Shown one piece after another: positions 1 to 7,164 of a stretch of DNA of 10,407 bases. The position numbers and the translations under genes are program-made. Under the pieces are notes generated by a model. That model saw only the letters and a list, made by a program, of their open reading frames with translations. It made no database searches and had not been told where the DNA came from. The first letter of the stretch is position 1. Each line of letters starts with the position of its first letter. The DNA comes from Euryarchaeota archaeon UBA105 (GTDB lineage Archaea; Thermoplasmatota; Poseidoniia; Poseidoniales; Thalassarchaeaceae): contig DALV01000114.1 of the NCBI GenBank assembly GCA_002496905.1, positions 1-10,407 of the forward strand, written 5' to 3'.

Positions 1-246
1 CTGCATTAGGGCATCTAAAGCACTTTCAGCAGCGTCCCCAATTAGACCCCCAAGAGAAGTTATAGTGTCCCATAGCTTATCCCAATTTACTGTAATTATA
101 CCAGACAGTTCGAGAGCGGTTAGAATCCCAACTTGAATCAATGCGAAGATTTTCAGTAAATTCTTGAGAAATTTGATCACACCCGCTGTTGCAGCACCAA
201 GAGCAGCTCCAGCTGTGCCCTGAGTTGCAAGCCCTTGCAAATCCAT
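1..246 (-). CDS. FUN14-family small membrane protein (5' part only, 82 codons)
   Basis: Reading leftwards from an ATG at 246, an open frame runs 82 codons to the window edge with no stop; the C-terminus lies outside. The product begins MDLQGLATQGTAGAALGAA and continues with a Gly/Ala-rich stretch, a Lys-containing segment (VIKFLKNLLKIF), a hydrophobic helix and then GIITVNWDKLWD. That order (glycine-rich small-residue helix, 'K..LK' segment, hydrophobic helix, 'G.I.VNW..L') is the signature of the FUN14 domain. Archaeal FUN14 proteins are short integral membrane proteins of unknown role; the mitophagy role of eukaryotic FUNDC1 should not be carried over. The in-frame stop TAA seven codons upstream leaves this ATG as the only reasonable start. 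No Shine-Dalgarno sequence is visible, so the message may be leaderless, or translation may depend on read-through from carB, whose stop is 45 nt upstream. The family call rests on pattern recognition of a partial protein. Confidence 0.7.
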   Translation of the reverse strand, partial: MDLQGLATQGTAGAALGAATAGVIKFLKNLLKIFALIQVGILTALELSGIITVNWDKLWDTITSLGGLIGDAAESALDALMQ

Positions 247-291
247 GAATACGATAGATGGTTAACCCTCAAAAGGATATTGCAGCCAAAT

Positions 292-3200
292 TCATCTTAG
301 AACCGCTATATCCAGTAGCCTTGGTTCTGGCATACCCTCTTTGGCCTCAGCAATTGCTTGAACTTCCATGCGGGCTCCAGCCATCGTTGTCACAAATGGA
401 ATGTTAAGTTCAACCGCAAGTCTGCGCATCATATTTCCGTCCAATACCGCTCCGCCAGTACTCCTAGGTGTGTTGATGATTAGCTGAATCTTACCCTGGC
501 GCATTAGATCTAATGCGTCCGGAGTTAAACCCTCAGCAATACGATAACAGGTTTGAACATCTATTCCTCCTGAATCTCGGAGGACGTGAGCAGTCCCTCT
601 TGTAGCATAAATTGTGAAACCCATCTCCTCTAATTCTTGAGCCAAGGGTATAACATCGTGTTTGTCGGCGTTCTTGACAGTGATGTAGACTCCACCATCT
701 GTCGGAACTGGGATTTCAGTCGCCAAGCGCGCTTTCAGATATGCCGCAGCGGCGCGCTTGTGGCTTCCCATCACTTCTCCAGTACTCTTCATCTCTGGAC
801 CCGGAGCGGGGTCAAGACCACGTAATTTGATGAATGGGAAAACCGGAGCTTTGACGCAAACTGCCTCATTCTGTGGTTCTGGGAAATCAAGGTCTGCTAA
901 TTTTTCACCCATAGTAAGACGGGCAGCAATACGAGCTAGCGGAACCCCGGTTGCCTTGGCTACGAATGGGAATGTTCTCGACCCACGAGGGTTCACTTCC
1001 AAGACATACAGGATTTCTCCGCGAATGGCGTATTGAATATTGAAACAACCCTTTACTCCGAGTTGAATACCAATTTTTCTTGTCCAATCTTCGACTTGTG
1101 CTAATACTTTCTTTGAGACATTTTGTGGAGGTATAAAGCAAGTTGAATCACCTGAGTGAATCCCTGCTTCCTCAAGGTGTTCCATAATCGCTCCAATTAG
1201 CACTTCACTACCATCACAAACCGCATCAACATCTAATTCGATAGCATTGCCAAGATATTCGTCAACCAATAATGGTCGATCTGGTGACAGGAATGCTTCC
1301 TCCATATATGCATCCAATTGTCGTTTGTTGGAAAGTATCTCCATACCTCGACCTCCGAGAACGTAAGAAGGACGAATTAGAACTGGATAACCTATCTCTT
1401 GAACCGCTTCCCTAACCCCTTCGGAAGTACTCGCTGTGGCGCCATTGGGCATCCTTAGACCAACCCGTTCTGCGAATGCTTCGAAGCGTTCCCTGTCACT
1501 AGCTTCATCGACTGCATCCGGAGTTGTCCCTTGCATAGCTAAGTTGAGCCCCATGCCTTCTAGGTGAGGAAGTCTATCGGCCAATGGAAGTGCGAGATTG
1601 ATTGCAGTCTGGCCACCAAATTGTAGTAAAATACCATGTGCCTTCTCACGTAGTAAGATCTCGGCTGAGTGTTCCAATGTCAGTGGATCGAAGTATAGAC
1701 GGTCACTGGTATCGAAATCAGTAGAAACTGTCTCGGGATTATTGTTGATGATAATCGCTTCATGTCCTAATTCTCTTATCGCTCCAACGGCATGGACACA
1801 ACCGTAATCGAATTCTATTCCCTGACCAATTCGAATAGGTCCGCTACCCACCACAACAATCCGTTGCTTGGTGAATTCATCGATTCCGGGAACGTGATCG
1901 ATTCCAGTTGGGGCCGAACCCCCTTCATAGGTAGCATAGTAATATGGAGTTACAGCGGCAAACTCTGCTGCGCAAGAATCAACCATCCTGAATCTTGGAT
2001 GAATTTCTAATTCGTGCCTCCTGGCCATTACCGTGTCTTCATTTGAACCCTCAGGTAAAGTCTTGAATCCACTAGCTGGGAAGCCAGCGAGTGCATCTGC
2101 TATGTGTAAATCAGTGAAGCCTGCACCCTTCCATCGGCGCATCTCTAGAACAGGTATTTCTGATGCACTCATTCCTAATTCTCCTGCCGCACGTATCTCT
2201 GTTTCAAGCGCGGCCATTTTCTCAAATCTGTGAAGGAACCACCGAGTAATACCTCCCGATACATCTCTAACGTCTTCGATTGAATAACCTCTTCTAAATG
2301 CCTCAAATAAGGCACCCATTCTTCTATCGGTAGGAACTCTCAACCAATCGATTAGGAGAGCTTCAGGCAATGGTTCACTCGCTCTTTCATCCATGGTCTC
2401 CCCACCGGAAGCATCGGCCATGGTGAGCGGCCTAGGATGAGGTTGGCCATACTCAAGACTGGCCCATGCCTTGAGGAAAGCCTCCTCAAAGCAGCGACCT
2501 ATTGCCATAACCTCTCCTGTTGATTTCATTGATGTGCCAATAGTTCGGTCTGCGGTTCGGAATTTGTCGAAGGGCCATCTAGGAATCTTAACTACACAAT
2601 AATCCAATGTCGGTTCGAAAGCAGCAGTGGTCCCTTCACCGGTAATTGGGTTAGGCAGTTCATCCAGAGTATAACCTACAGCGATTAATGCCGCCATTCT
2701 AGCGATTGGGTATCCAGTTGCCTTGCTTGCTAGTGCTGAAGACCTTGAGACTCTTGGATTAACCTCGATTACTCGATATTCTCCAGTCGATTGTTCGACT
2801 GCAAATTGAACATTACAACCGCCTTTGATATTCAGCCGTCTAATCAGGCGAAGAGCAGCATCGCGTAACATCTGATGATCTCTGTCTGAGAGTGTCTGCT
2901 GTGGTGCAACAACAACCGACTCTCCGGTATGGACGCCCATAGGGTCAATATTTTCCATTGTGCAGACAATGATTGCGTTATCGGCACCATCCCTCATAAC
3001 CTCGTATTCATGCTCTTGCCAACCGAGGATACTTTCCTCGATTAGTACCTGTCCTATGGCAGAATGGAGTATTCCTTGACTAGCTATCTCTACCAATTCC
3101 CCCATATTGTGAGCTGTACCCCCACCAAGGCCACCCAAGGTGAAAGCCGGTCGAATCAGAAGTGGAAAACCTCCCAGACTATCGGCAGCCTGCATAACTG

Positions 3201-3660
3201 CCTCAATCGAATCACAAGCAATTGCTTTGCAAACAGGAAGATCGATTTCTTCACACACCTGTTTGAATAAATCTCTGTCTTCTGCCTCATCAATCGACAC
3301 TAAGTCACAACCGATTAATTCAACTTCCAATTCATCTAAACTACCATCATGGGCAAGGGCAGAAGCGATATTGAGGGCTGTTTGCCCACCCATTCCTGCT
3401 AGTAGAGCATCTGGTTTCTCGATTTCTAAAATTCTCTTAACAACCTCCGGCAACAAAGGTTCGATGTAAATTCGATCTGCCATTTCGGGGTCATTTTGAA
3501 TTGTTGCCGGATTGGAATTAATCAGAATCACTTCGTATCCATCTGCCCTAAGTGCTCTACAAGCCTGACTTCCGGAAAAATCGAATTCGGCCGCTTGACC
3601 AATACGGATTGGACCACTGCCTAAAATAACAATTCGTTTCAAATCGTCTCTACGAGGCAT
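292..3660 (-). CDS. carB: Carbamoyl-phosphate synthase large subunit CarB
   Basis: This is the synthetase subunit of carbamoyl-phosphate synthase (EC 6.3.5.5). It uses two ATP, bicarbonate and ammonia from CarA to make carbamoyl phosphate for pyrimidines and arginine in the cytoplasm. The 1122-residue protein shows the duplicated structure of the family. Each half opens with GSGPIRIGQ and an EFD motif (about residues 14 and 605). Each has an ATP-grasp glycine loop (RPAFTLGGLGGG near 170; RPSYVLGGRG near 763) and an EVNPR metal-binding motif (near 299 and 888). Residues about 989-1105 form the MGS-like regulatory domain, so allosteric control, for instance by UMP, is possible. The start is taken as ATG at 3660, since MPRRDDLKRIVILGSG fits the family; a TTG one codon earlier is less likely. 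This ATG shares one base with the carA stop (TGATG), and a seven-G run lies 7 nt upstream as a crude ribosome-binding site. The protein is about 50 residues longer than E. coli CarB, partly from an insertion near residues 407-433. Confidence 0.97.
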   Translation of the reverse strand: MPRRDDLKRIVILGSGPIRIGQAAEFDFSGSQACRALRADGYEVILINSNPATIQNDPEMADRIYIEPLLPEVVKRILEIEKPDALLAGMGGQTALNIASALAHDGSLDELEVELIGCDLVSIDEAEDRDLFKQVCEEIDLPVCKAIACDSIEAVMQAADSLGGFPLLIRPAFTLGGLGGGTAHNMGELVEIASQGILHSAIGQVLIEESILGWQEHEYEVMRDGADNAIIVCTMENIDPMGVHTGESVVVAPQQTLSDRDHQMLRDAALRLIRRLNIKGGCNVQFAVEQSTGEYRVIEVNPRVSRSSALASKATGYPIARMAALIAVGYTLDELPNPITGEGTTAAFEPTLDYCVVKIPRWPFDKFRTADRTIGTSMKSTGEVMAIGRCFEEAFLKAWASLEYGQPHPRPLTMADASGGETMDERASEPLPEALLIDWLRVPTDRRMGALFEAFRRGYSIEDVRDVSGGITRWFLHRFEKMAALETEIRAAGELGMSASEIPVLEMRRWKGAGFTDLHIADALAGFPASGFKTLPEGSNEDTVMARRHELEIHPRFRMVDSCAAEFAAVTPYYYATYEGGSAPTGIDHVPGIDEFTKQRIVVVGSGPIRIGQGIEFDYGCVHAVGAIRELGHEAIIINNNPETVSTDFDTSDRLYFDPLTLEHSAEILLREKAHGILLQFGGQTAINLALPLADRLPHLEGMGLNLAMQGTTPDAVDEASDRERFEAFAERVGLRMPNGATASTSEGVREAVQEIGYPVLIRPSYVLGGRGMEILSNKRQLDAYMEEAFLSPDRPLLVDEYLGNAIELDVDAVCDGSEVLIGAIMEHLEEAGIHSGDSTCFIPPQNVSKKVLAQVEDWTRKIGIQLGVKGCFNIQYAIRGEILYVLEVNPRGSRTFPFVAKATGVPLARIAARLTMGEKLADLDFPEPQNEAVCVKAPVFPFIKLRGLDPAPGPEMKSTGEVMGSHKRAAAAYLKARLATEIPVPTDGGVYITVKNADKHDVIPLAQELEEMGFTIYATRGTAHVLRDSGGIDVQTCYRIAEGLTPDALDLMRQGKIQLIINTPRSTGGAVLDGNMMRRLAVELNIPFVTTMAGARMEVQAIAEAKEGMPEPRLLDIAVLR

Positions 3661-5033
3661 CAACTATCCCCCCCTGAGGTGGGGATTGGAATTCCTGCTA
3701 AATGATCCGCTACCATACTAGCGAATCTGTCGAATAGAGGAGATGCGTCATGTGGACCTGGGCAAGCTTCTGGATGATATTGGATTGTAAAGGCCCTTTT
3801 GCCAATCAAGTCTAGACCTTCTACAGTTCTATCGTTAGCATTGACGTATCTAACCTTGAATGGAGCCTCCAGTTCGTTGCCCGAACGGGCTGAACAAGCA
3901 CCAGATGGATGAGGTGCGAGCATCCCTTTTTCGGGATCCTCCACCGCAAATCCATGATTCTGGCTAGTAATATACACTCGACCACTTTCAAGGTCTACTA
4001 CAGGTTGGTTTGCCCCCCTGTGTCCGTATCTCAGTTTGTAAGTTCGTAGACCTGCTGCTAGCCCCATTAACTGGTGACCTAAACAAATACCCATAACCGG
4101 TAAACCAGCTCTAACCGCGGCGGCTAAACTATCTCTAGCGGTTGTTGCCGCTCCTGAATGTGCTGGGTCACCTGGGCCATTCGAAGCGAAGAATGCATCC
4201 GGTTCCCATTTCAAAATCTCATCGAATGTTGTAGTCGCTGGAAACCAAACTACCTCAAATCGTTGAGCTAATTCTCGAAGAATATTGTACTTGACTCCAC
4301 AATCAATAGCCGCCAGACGAGGAAGCGATTTACCTTCTTCATCGACTGCACCTGGATTGATAATTACCGCCTCATCACATGTCACTTCAGCCACTAAATC
4401 CTCAGCATCAGGAGGTGTCATTTCATCAAGTCGAACTAGCATTTCTCTTTCAGCTTCAGCCGGACCAAAGATACACAGAACCGTGCCGTGCTCTCTAACC
4501 CGGCGAGTCAATTCCCTTGTGTCTATGTCTTGGATACCCGGAACTTCATGAGCAAATAGAAGATCATGTACGCTCCCTATGGCATCTCTGTGATCGGGGA
4601 CTTCCATCAATTGTCTACAAACTACACCCCTTGGCCAAACTCCCGCGGATTCTGAGGTTCCTGCGTGTACCCCGTAATTTCCAAGCAAGGGCCATGTAAA
4701 TGTTAGAACCTGTCCTGCGAAAGAGGGGTCGGTTAAACTCTCTTGATAACCAGCCATTCCAGTAGTGAAAACTAATTCTCCTTCAGCGATTTTAGGTGCT
4801 CCAAATAGTCGCCCACGATAGCGTGTACCATCGGCTAGTAACAATAATCCATCTGCCCCAGAAAGTGGCTCTGGAGTGTTAGAATCTAACAGAGCATCCG
4901 CTGCATCAGGAAAACTTGGCGGGTTGTTAACACCTGAAACATCAGCGCCGGGAGTGAATCCTCTGCCGGGAGGGTTCTCCGACATCAGCGATGCTGGCTG
5001 AAAGAGCCTATTAATCATTGAGAGTGATTTCAC
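3660..5033 (-). CDS. carA: Carbamoyl-phosphate synthase small (glutaminase) subunit CarA
   Basis: This is the glutamine amidotransferase subunit that releases ammonia from glutamine and channels it to CarB. From the GTG at 5033 it is 457 residues. The CPSase small-chain domain starts near residue 64 (LLLADGTRYRGRLFG). The class I glutaminase domain follows, with the nucleophile elbow GICLGHQ (Cys317) and the other triad members in YHPEACPGP (His420, Glu422); SNGPGDP at 284-290 is also typical. All catalytic residues are present. The first ~62 residues are extra relative to ordinary CarA and are rich in Pro, Gly, Asp and Ser, so probably disordered. The GTG overlaps the trm56 stop as GTGA, the usual arrangement for coupled translation. 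Alternative starts are ATG at 5018, ATG at 4985 and a TTG at 4844; the last would give a conventional N-terminus but leave a ~185-nt gap that is out of character here. The stop overlaps the carB start by one base. Confidence 0.95.
   Translation of the reverse strand: MKSLSMINRLFQPASLMSENPPGRGFTPGADVSGVNNPPSFPDAADALLDSNTPEPLSGADGLLLLADGTRYRGRLFGAPKIAEGELVFTTGMAGYQESLTDPSFAGQVLTFTWPLLGNYGVHAGTSESAGVWPRGVVCRQLMEVPDHRDAIGSVHDLLFAHEVPGIQDIDTRELTRRVREHGTVLCIFGPAEAEREMLVRLDEMTPPDAEDLVAEVTCDEAVIINPGAVDEEGKSLPRLAAIDCGVKYNILRELAQRFEVVWFPATTTFDEILKWEPDAFFASNGPGDPAHSGAATTARDSLAAAVRAGLPVMGICLGHQLMGLAAGLRTYKLRYGHRGANQPVVDLESGRVYITSQNHGFAVEDPEKGMLAPHPSGACSARSGNELEAPFKVRYVNANDRTVEGLDLIGKRAFTIQYHPEACPGPHDASPLFDRFASMVADHLAGIPIPTSGGDS
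3668..3674 (-). promoter_or_regulatory. G7 tract, likely ribosome-binding site of carB
   Basis: On the minus strand a run of seven G followed by AT ends a few bases ahead of the carB ATG at 3660, inside the last codons of carA (…S-G-G-D-S). It is an imperfect match to the GGAGGTGAT-type archaeal Shine-Dalgarno sequence and sits at suitable spacing. With the TGATG stop-start overlap it supports ATG 3660 over TTG 3663. A homopolymer like this is also a place where sequencing errors gather, but both frames stay intact here. Confidence 0.45.
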
Positions 5034-5035
5034 TC
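5022..5035. repeat. 14-nt interrupted palindrome over the carA start
   Basis: The plus strand reads GAGTGATTTCACTC, in which GAGTGA and TCACTC are reverse complements separated by TT. It spans the trm56 stop and the carA GTG start. It could fold as a five-pair hairpin with a four-base loop in the mRNA, or act as a short dimer-protein site; it could also be chance. No function is claimed. Confidence 0.35.
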
Positions 5036-5593
5036 TTCTTCAAGGCTCATGACCTTCTTTCGATCTAGACTAGGGACTACCTGAATTTCTCCGCCGTGAA
5101 AGTGTTTAGACTCATCGATTTGACCTATTAGAGATTCGAGGAATACACCCAATGCAGCCACTTCTGAATGTGGTTGATTACCAATAGAAATGTTGTAGTT
5201 TGCTAACCTGAATACTTCACCTGGAACTTTAGTCCCTCCGACTACAATTACCATTGGGCGATTGCTTTCAATTGAGGAAAGAGATTCCCTCCAAGATCCC
5301 CCATACATGGTGAGGTGGACTATTTGACCCGGTTTACCGTCTCCAGCATCTTTGGCGAATCGACGAAGGAAAGACATTGGATTAGCTTCGTATCGATATT
5401 CAAAATCGCCTCCAAATCTCTCACTTACTGATCTCCAAGTTTCTATGGCAGATTCGTCTTCTTCTCCAGCCAGAATAACTTCATCCGCGCCAAATGCTCT
5501 AGCTGTCAAACCGAGATGGCTGGTAATGCGCTTGTCACGCTCTCTTCGGTGCCCTAATCTCAGAACTGAGACCCTTCGGTTCGAAGCAGCCAT
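5030..5593 (-). CDS. trm56: tRNA (cytidine-56-2'-O)-methyltransferase, Trm56 family
   Basis: This enzyme methylates the 2'-hydroxyl of cytidine 56 in the T-loop of tRNA using S-adenosylmethionine. Diagnostic blocks of archaeal Trm56 are clear: VLRLGHRRERDKR near the N-terminus, HLTMYGG in the middle, and VVGGTKVPGEVF followed by ANYNISIGNQPHSEVAALGVFLE, which forms the knotted SAM-binding region of SPOUT methyltransferases. With the ATG at 5593 the protein is 187 residues, close to the family norm, and its N-terminus (MAASNRRVSVLRLGHR) places the first motif where other members have it. Longer starts (ATG 5620, GTG 5647) would overlap the upstream membrane-protein gene and add residues the family lacks. 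The gene begins 4 nt after the upstream stop (TAATCACATG) and ends in a GTGA overlap with carA, so it is inside the operon. There is no obvious metabolic link between C56 methylation and carbamoyl phosphate. Confidence 0.93.
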   Translation of the reverse strand: MAASNRRVSVLRLGHRRERDKRITSHLGLTARAFGADEVILAGEEDESAIETWRSVSERFGGDFEYRYEANPMSFLRRFAKDAGDGKPGQIVHLTMYGGSWRESLSSIESNRPMVIVVGGTKVPGEVFRLANYNISIGNQPHSEVAALGVFLESLIGQIDESKHFHGGEIQVVPSLDRKKVMSLEEE

Positions 5594-5597
5594 GTGA

Positions 5598-6266
5598 TTA
5601 CGCAGAAGGCCCGACTTCATCAGCCTGACCCATGTCAGATGACTCACTAAAATCCGGAATTAAGTCGACTGGCATGTTAATCATTTGCAATCTGACCCAT
5701 TGAAGTAGCCAGGCGTCGATGAATAACTTCGCAGAGTAATGAATCATTATTGCCAAAGCAAGAAGTCGTAGGCTGGCGAATGTTGCGGTTTGAGTAGCTA
5801 CGTCGTTTGTAAGTAGAGCGAATCCAAGCGGTTCTAGTATGTAGTATACTGCAATTACAACAAGTAAACCACCTAAATTTGACATTGAAGCATGTCCTCT
5901 TTCTCTTCCAACGCTCCAAACCACGGTTGCAAAGAAGACTACTACAGGAACCATTTTTGCTAACATAGAAAAGTCAAAGTCACCCAATAATGAATCGGGT
6001 ATGTCTGCGTTGTTCAGGGCTTCTGAGCCTTTTTGGACAGCTATCCACCAGAACAATCCAGACATCATCAATAATACCCCAGATAGCCAGCCACGATTTG
6101 TAATCATATCTCGAATTTCATGCCTATCTTTAGGTTGTAAACGCTGTAGAATTGATTCCATTAATTCCAGTGCATCATTGGTTGGAAGTTCTTCCTTAGC
6201 AGCAGCTGCAATACCTTGTTGAGAGGTATTTTCTACCCTATTAGAAGGCTCGTCGCCCAAAACCAT
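5598..6266 (-). CDS. Unrecognised four-helix membrane protein
   Basis: I do not recognise this 222-residue protein. Residues 1-58 are hydrophilic and look cytosolic, with a probable helical stretch near 30-55 (ALELMESILQRLQPKDRHEI). Four hydrophobic segments follow, at about 60-78, 101-119, 129-152 and 163-185, so it is probably an integral membrane protein. The C-terminal ~30 residues are acidic and polar, with several Asp, Glu and Ser. There is no signal peptide, metal motif or catalytic signature that I can see. The ATG at 6266 is the first gene start of the minus-strand set, with a TATA-like CTTTATG centred about 28 nt upstream, which fits a leaderless transcript. Its TAA stop lies 4 nt ahead of trm56, so the two are almost certainly co-transcribed. 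Function cannot be assigned from sequence alone. Confidence 0.8.
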   Translation of the reverse strand: MVLGDEPSNRVENTSQQGIAAAAKEELPTNDALELMESILQRLQPKDRHEIRDMITNRGWLSGVLLMMSGLFWWIAVQKGSEALNNADIPDSLLGDFDFSMLAKMVPVVVFFATVVWSVGRERGHASMSNLGGLLVVIAVYYILEPLGFALLTNDVATQTATFASLRLLALAIMIHYSAKLFIDAWLLQWVRLQMINMPVDLIPDFSESSDMGQADEVGPSA

Positions 6267-6321
6267 TGCCGGATTGCCGCTCCGTCACATCATAAAGGGT
6301 GCGTCTAATGGGAGGTCTGAA
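6267..6321. promoter_or_regulatory. Divergent promoter region between the two gene sets
   Basis: This 55-bp gap separates the minus-strand and plus-strand operons and is the only place from which both can start. Its one AT-rich patch, CATAAAG at 6291-6297 (CTTTATG on the minus strand), is centred 28 nt from the ATG at 6266 and 28 nt from the ATG at 6322. This is about the distance expected between an archaeal TATA box and a leaderless start. It is the best TATA candidate for the membrane-protein gene. For folP the fit is less clear, because the good ribosome-binding site at 6310-6316 would not be transcribed from a start so far downstream. Transcription starts are inferred, not seen. Confidence 0.45.
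6310..6316 (+). promoter_or_regulatory. Ribosome-binding site of folP
   Basis: GGGAGGT lies 5 nt ahead of the ATG at 6322. It is the reason for choosing this ATG over the in-frame TTG at 6274, which would add 16 residues not expected in the family and overlap the promoter gap. Confidence 0.65.
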
Positions 6322-7155
6322 ATGGCCGACTGGAGACCTATTCTAAATCGCCGAAGCGATGGTTTTCCAAGAATTATGGGGATTCTGAACATAACCCCTG
6401 ACTCATTTCATGCTGATTCAAGAGTTGATTCGGTTGACGATGCTTTGTCCCGCGCTAAGCAAATGGTAGAGGATGGTGCAGATTGGCTAGATATTGGCGG
6501 CGAGTCTACAAGACCCGGGGCAGAACCTGTAGCCATAGATGAAGAAATGAATCGTGTTTTACCGGTAATTAAGGCGGTTAGAACTGCTCTTCCTGATGTT
6601 GGAATTTCAATAGATACAAGACGTGCTTCTGTTGCAAAGGCCGCACTAGATTTCGGTGCAGATTTGGTGAATGATGTAAGTTCCTTATCCGACCCAAATA
6701 TGGTAGATGTAATCATAGAAAATAAATGTCCTATTTGTATAATGCATATGCAAGGATTACCTGAAAATATGCAAAAAAACCCAAGTTACGGTGATGTAGT
6801 ATCAGAAGTGCGTGAAAGACTTGACCTCACAGCTCAAAAGTTAGTCAATTTAGGATTAAATCCTGATATGATTGTTACAGATCCAGGAATAGGGTTTGGT
6901 AAATTACTTGAGCACAATCTATCATTATTGGGCGCAGGTAAAGAAATTGTCCCTAGGCAAGATATGCCATTGATGTGGGGAGTAAGTAGGAAACGAATGT
7001 TTGCTGACCTGCTCGGCCGGAGCGATAGTGAAGAGAGGTTGGCGGGAAGTTTAGGAATCGCTGCAATGGCCGCATCGAAAGGAGTCGATATCATCAGGGT
7101 ACACGATGTGCGTGAGCACGCAGACCTGTATGCGGCTATGCGAGCAATCGATTGA
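6322..7155 (+). CDS. folP: Dihydropteroate synthase
   Basis: This enzyme joins 4-aminobenzoate (or an archaeal equivalent) to hydroxymethyl-dihydropterin diphosphate, giving dihydropteroate for folate-type cofactors (EC 2.5.1.15). The 277-residue protein matches the usual length, and the TIM-barrel motifs appear in order: MGILNITPDSF (19-29), DIGGESTRPGA (57-67), SIDTR (96-100), VNDVS (116-120), MHMQG (141-145), DPGIGFGK (187-194), GVSRKR (220-225, sulfonamide/pABA and phosphate contact region) and RVHDV (259-263). Asp and Asn of the first strand, the Thr/Arg of the flexible loop and the Lys-Arg pair are all present, so it should be active. It starts at the ATG at 6322, behind a GGGAGGT site. 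It heads the plus-strand set and its TGA stop is part of the ribosome-binding site of the next gene. Other methyltetrahydropterin-related proteins share part of this fold, but the full motif set favours genuine FolP. Confidence 0.95.
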   Translation: MADWRPILNRRSDGFPRIMGILNITPDSFHADSRVDSVDDALSRAKQMVEDGADWLDIGGESTRPGAEPVAIDEEMNRVLPVIKAVRTALPDVGISIDTRRASVAKAALDFGADLVNDVSSLSDPNMVDVIIENKCPICIMHMQGLPENMQKNPSYGDVVSEVRERLDLTAQKLVNLGLNPDMIVTDPGIGFGKLLEHNLSLLGAGKEIVPRQDMPLMWGVSRKRMFADLLGRSDSEERLAGSLGIAAMAASKGVDIIRVHDVREHADLYAAMRAID

Positions 7156-7161
7156 GGTGAT
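7154..7161 (+). promoter_or_regulatory. Ribosome-binding site of the TraB-family gene, fused to the folP stop
   Basis: GAGGTGAT is a full match to the archaeal anti-Shine-Dalgarno sequence; its first two bases belong to the folP TGA stop. It precedes ATG 7165 by 3 nt. A TTG at 7162 directly after it is too close to be the start. Confidence 0.7.
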
Positions 7162-7164
7162 TTG

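Noticed and set aside
3140..3469. A 109-codon plus-strand open frame inside carB
   Set aside because: It is an antisense shadow of the first ATP-grasp region of CarB, Ser-rich and without a ribosome-binding site.
3661..3663. TTG as the carB start
   Set aside because: The adjacent ATG at 3660 forms the TGATG overlap and gives the family N-terminus; the TTG adds only one residue.
6408..6716. A 102-codon minus-strand open frame inside folP
   Set aside because: It is the complement of conserved FolP motifs and has no independent support.
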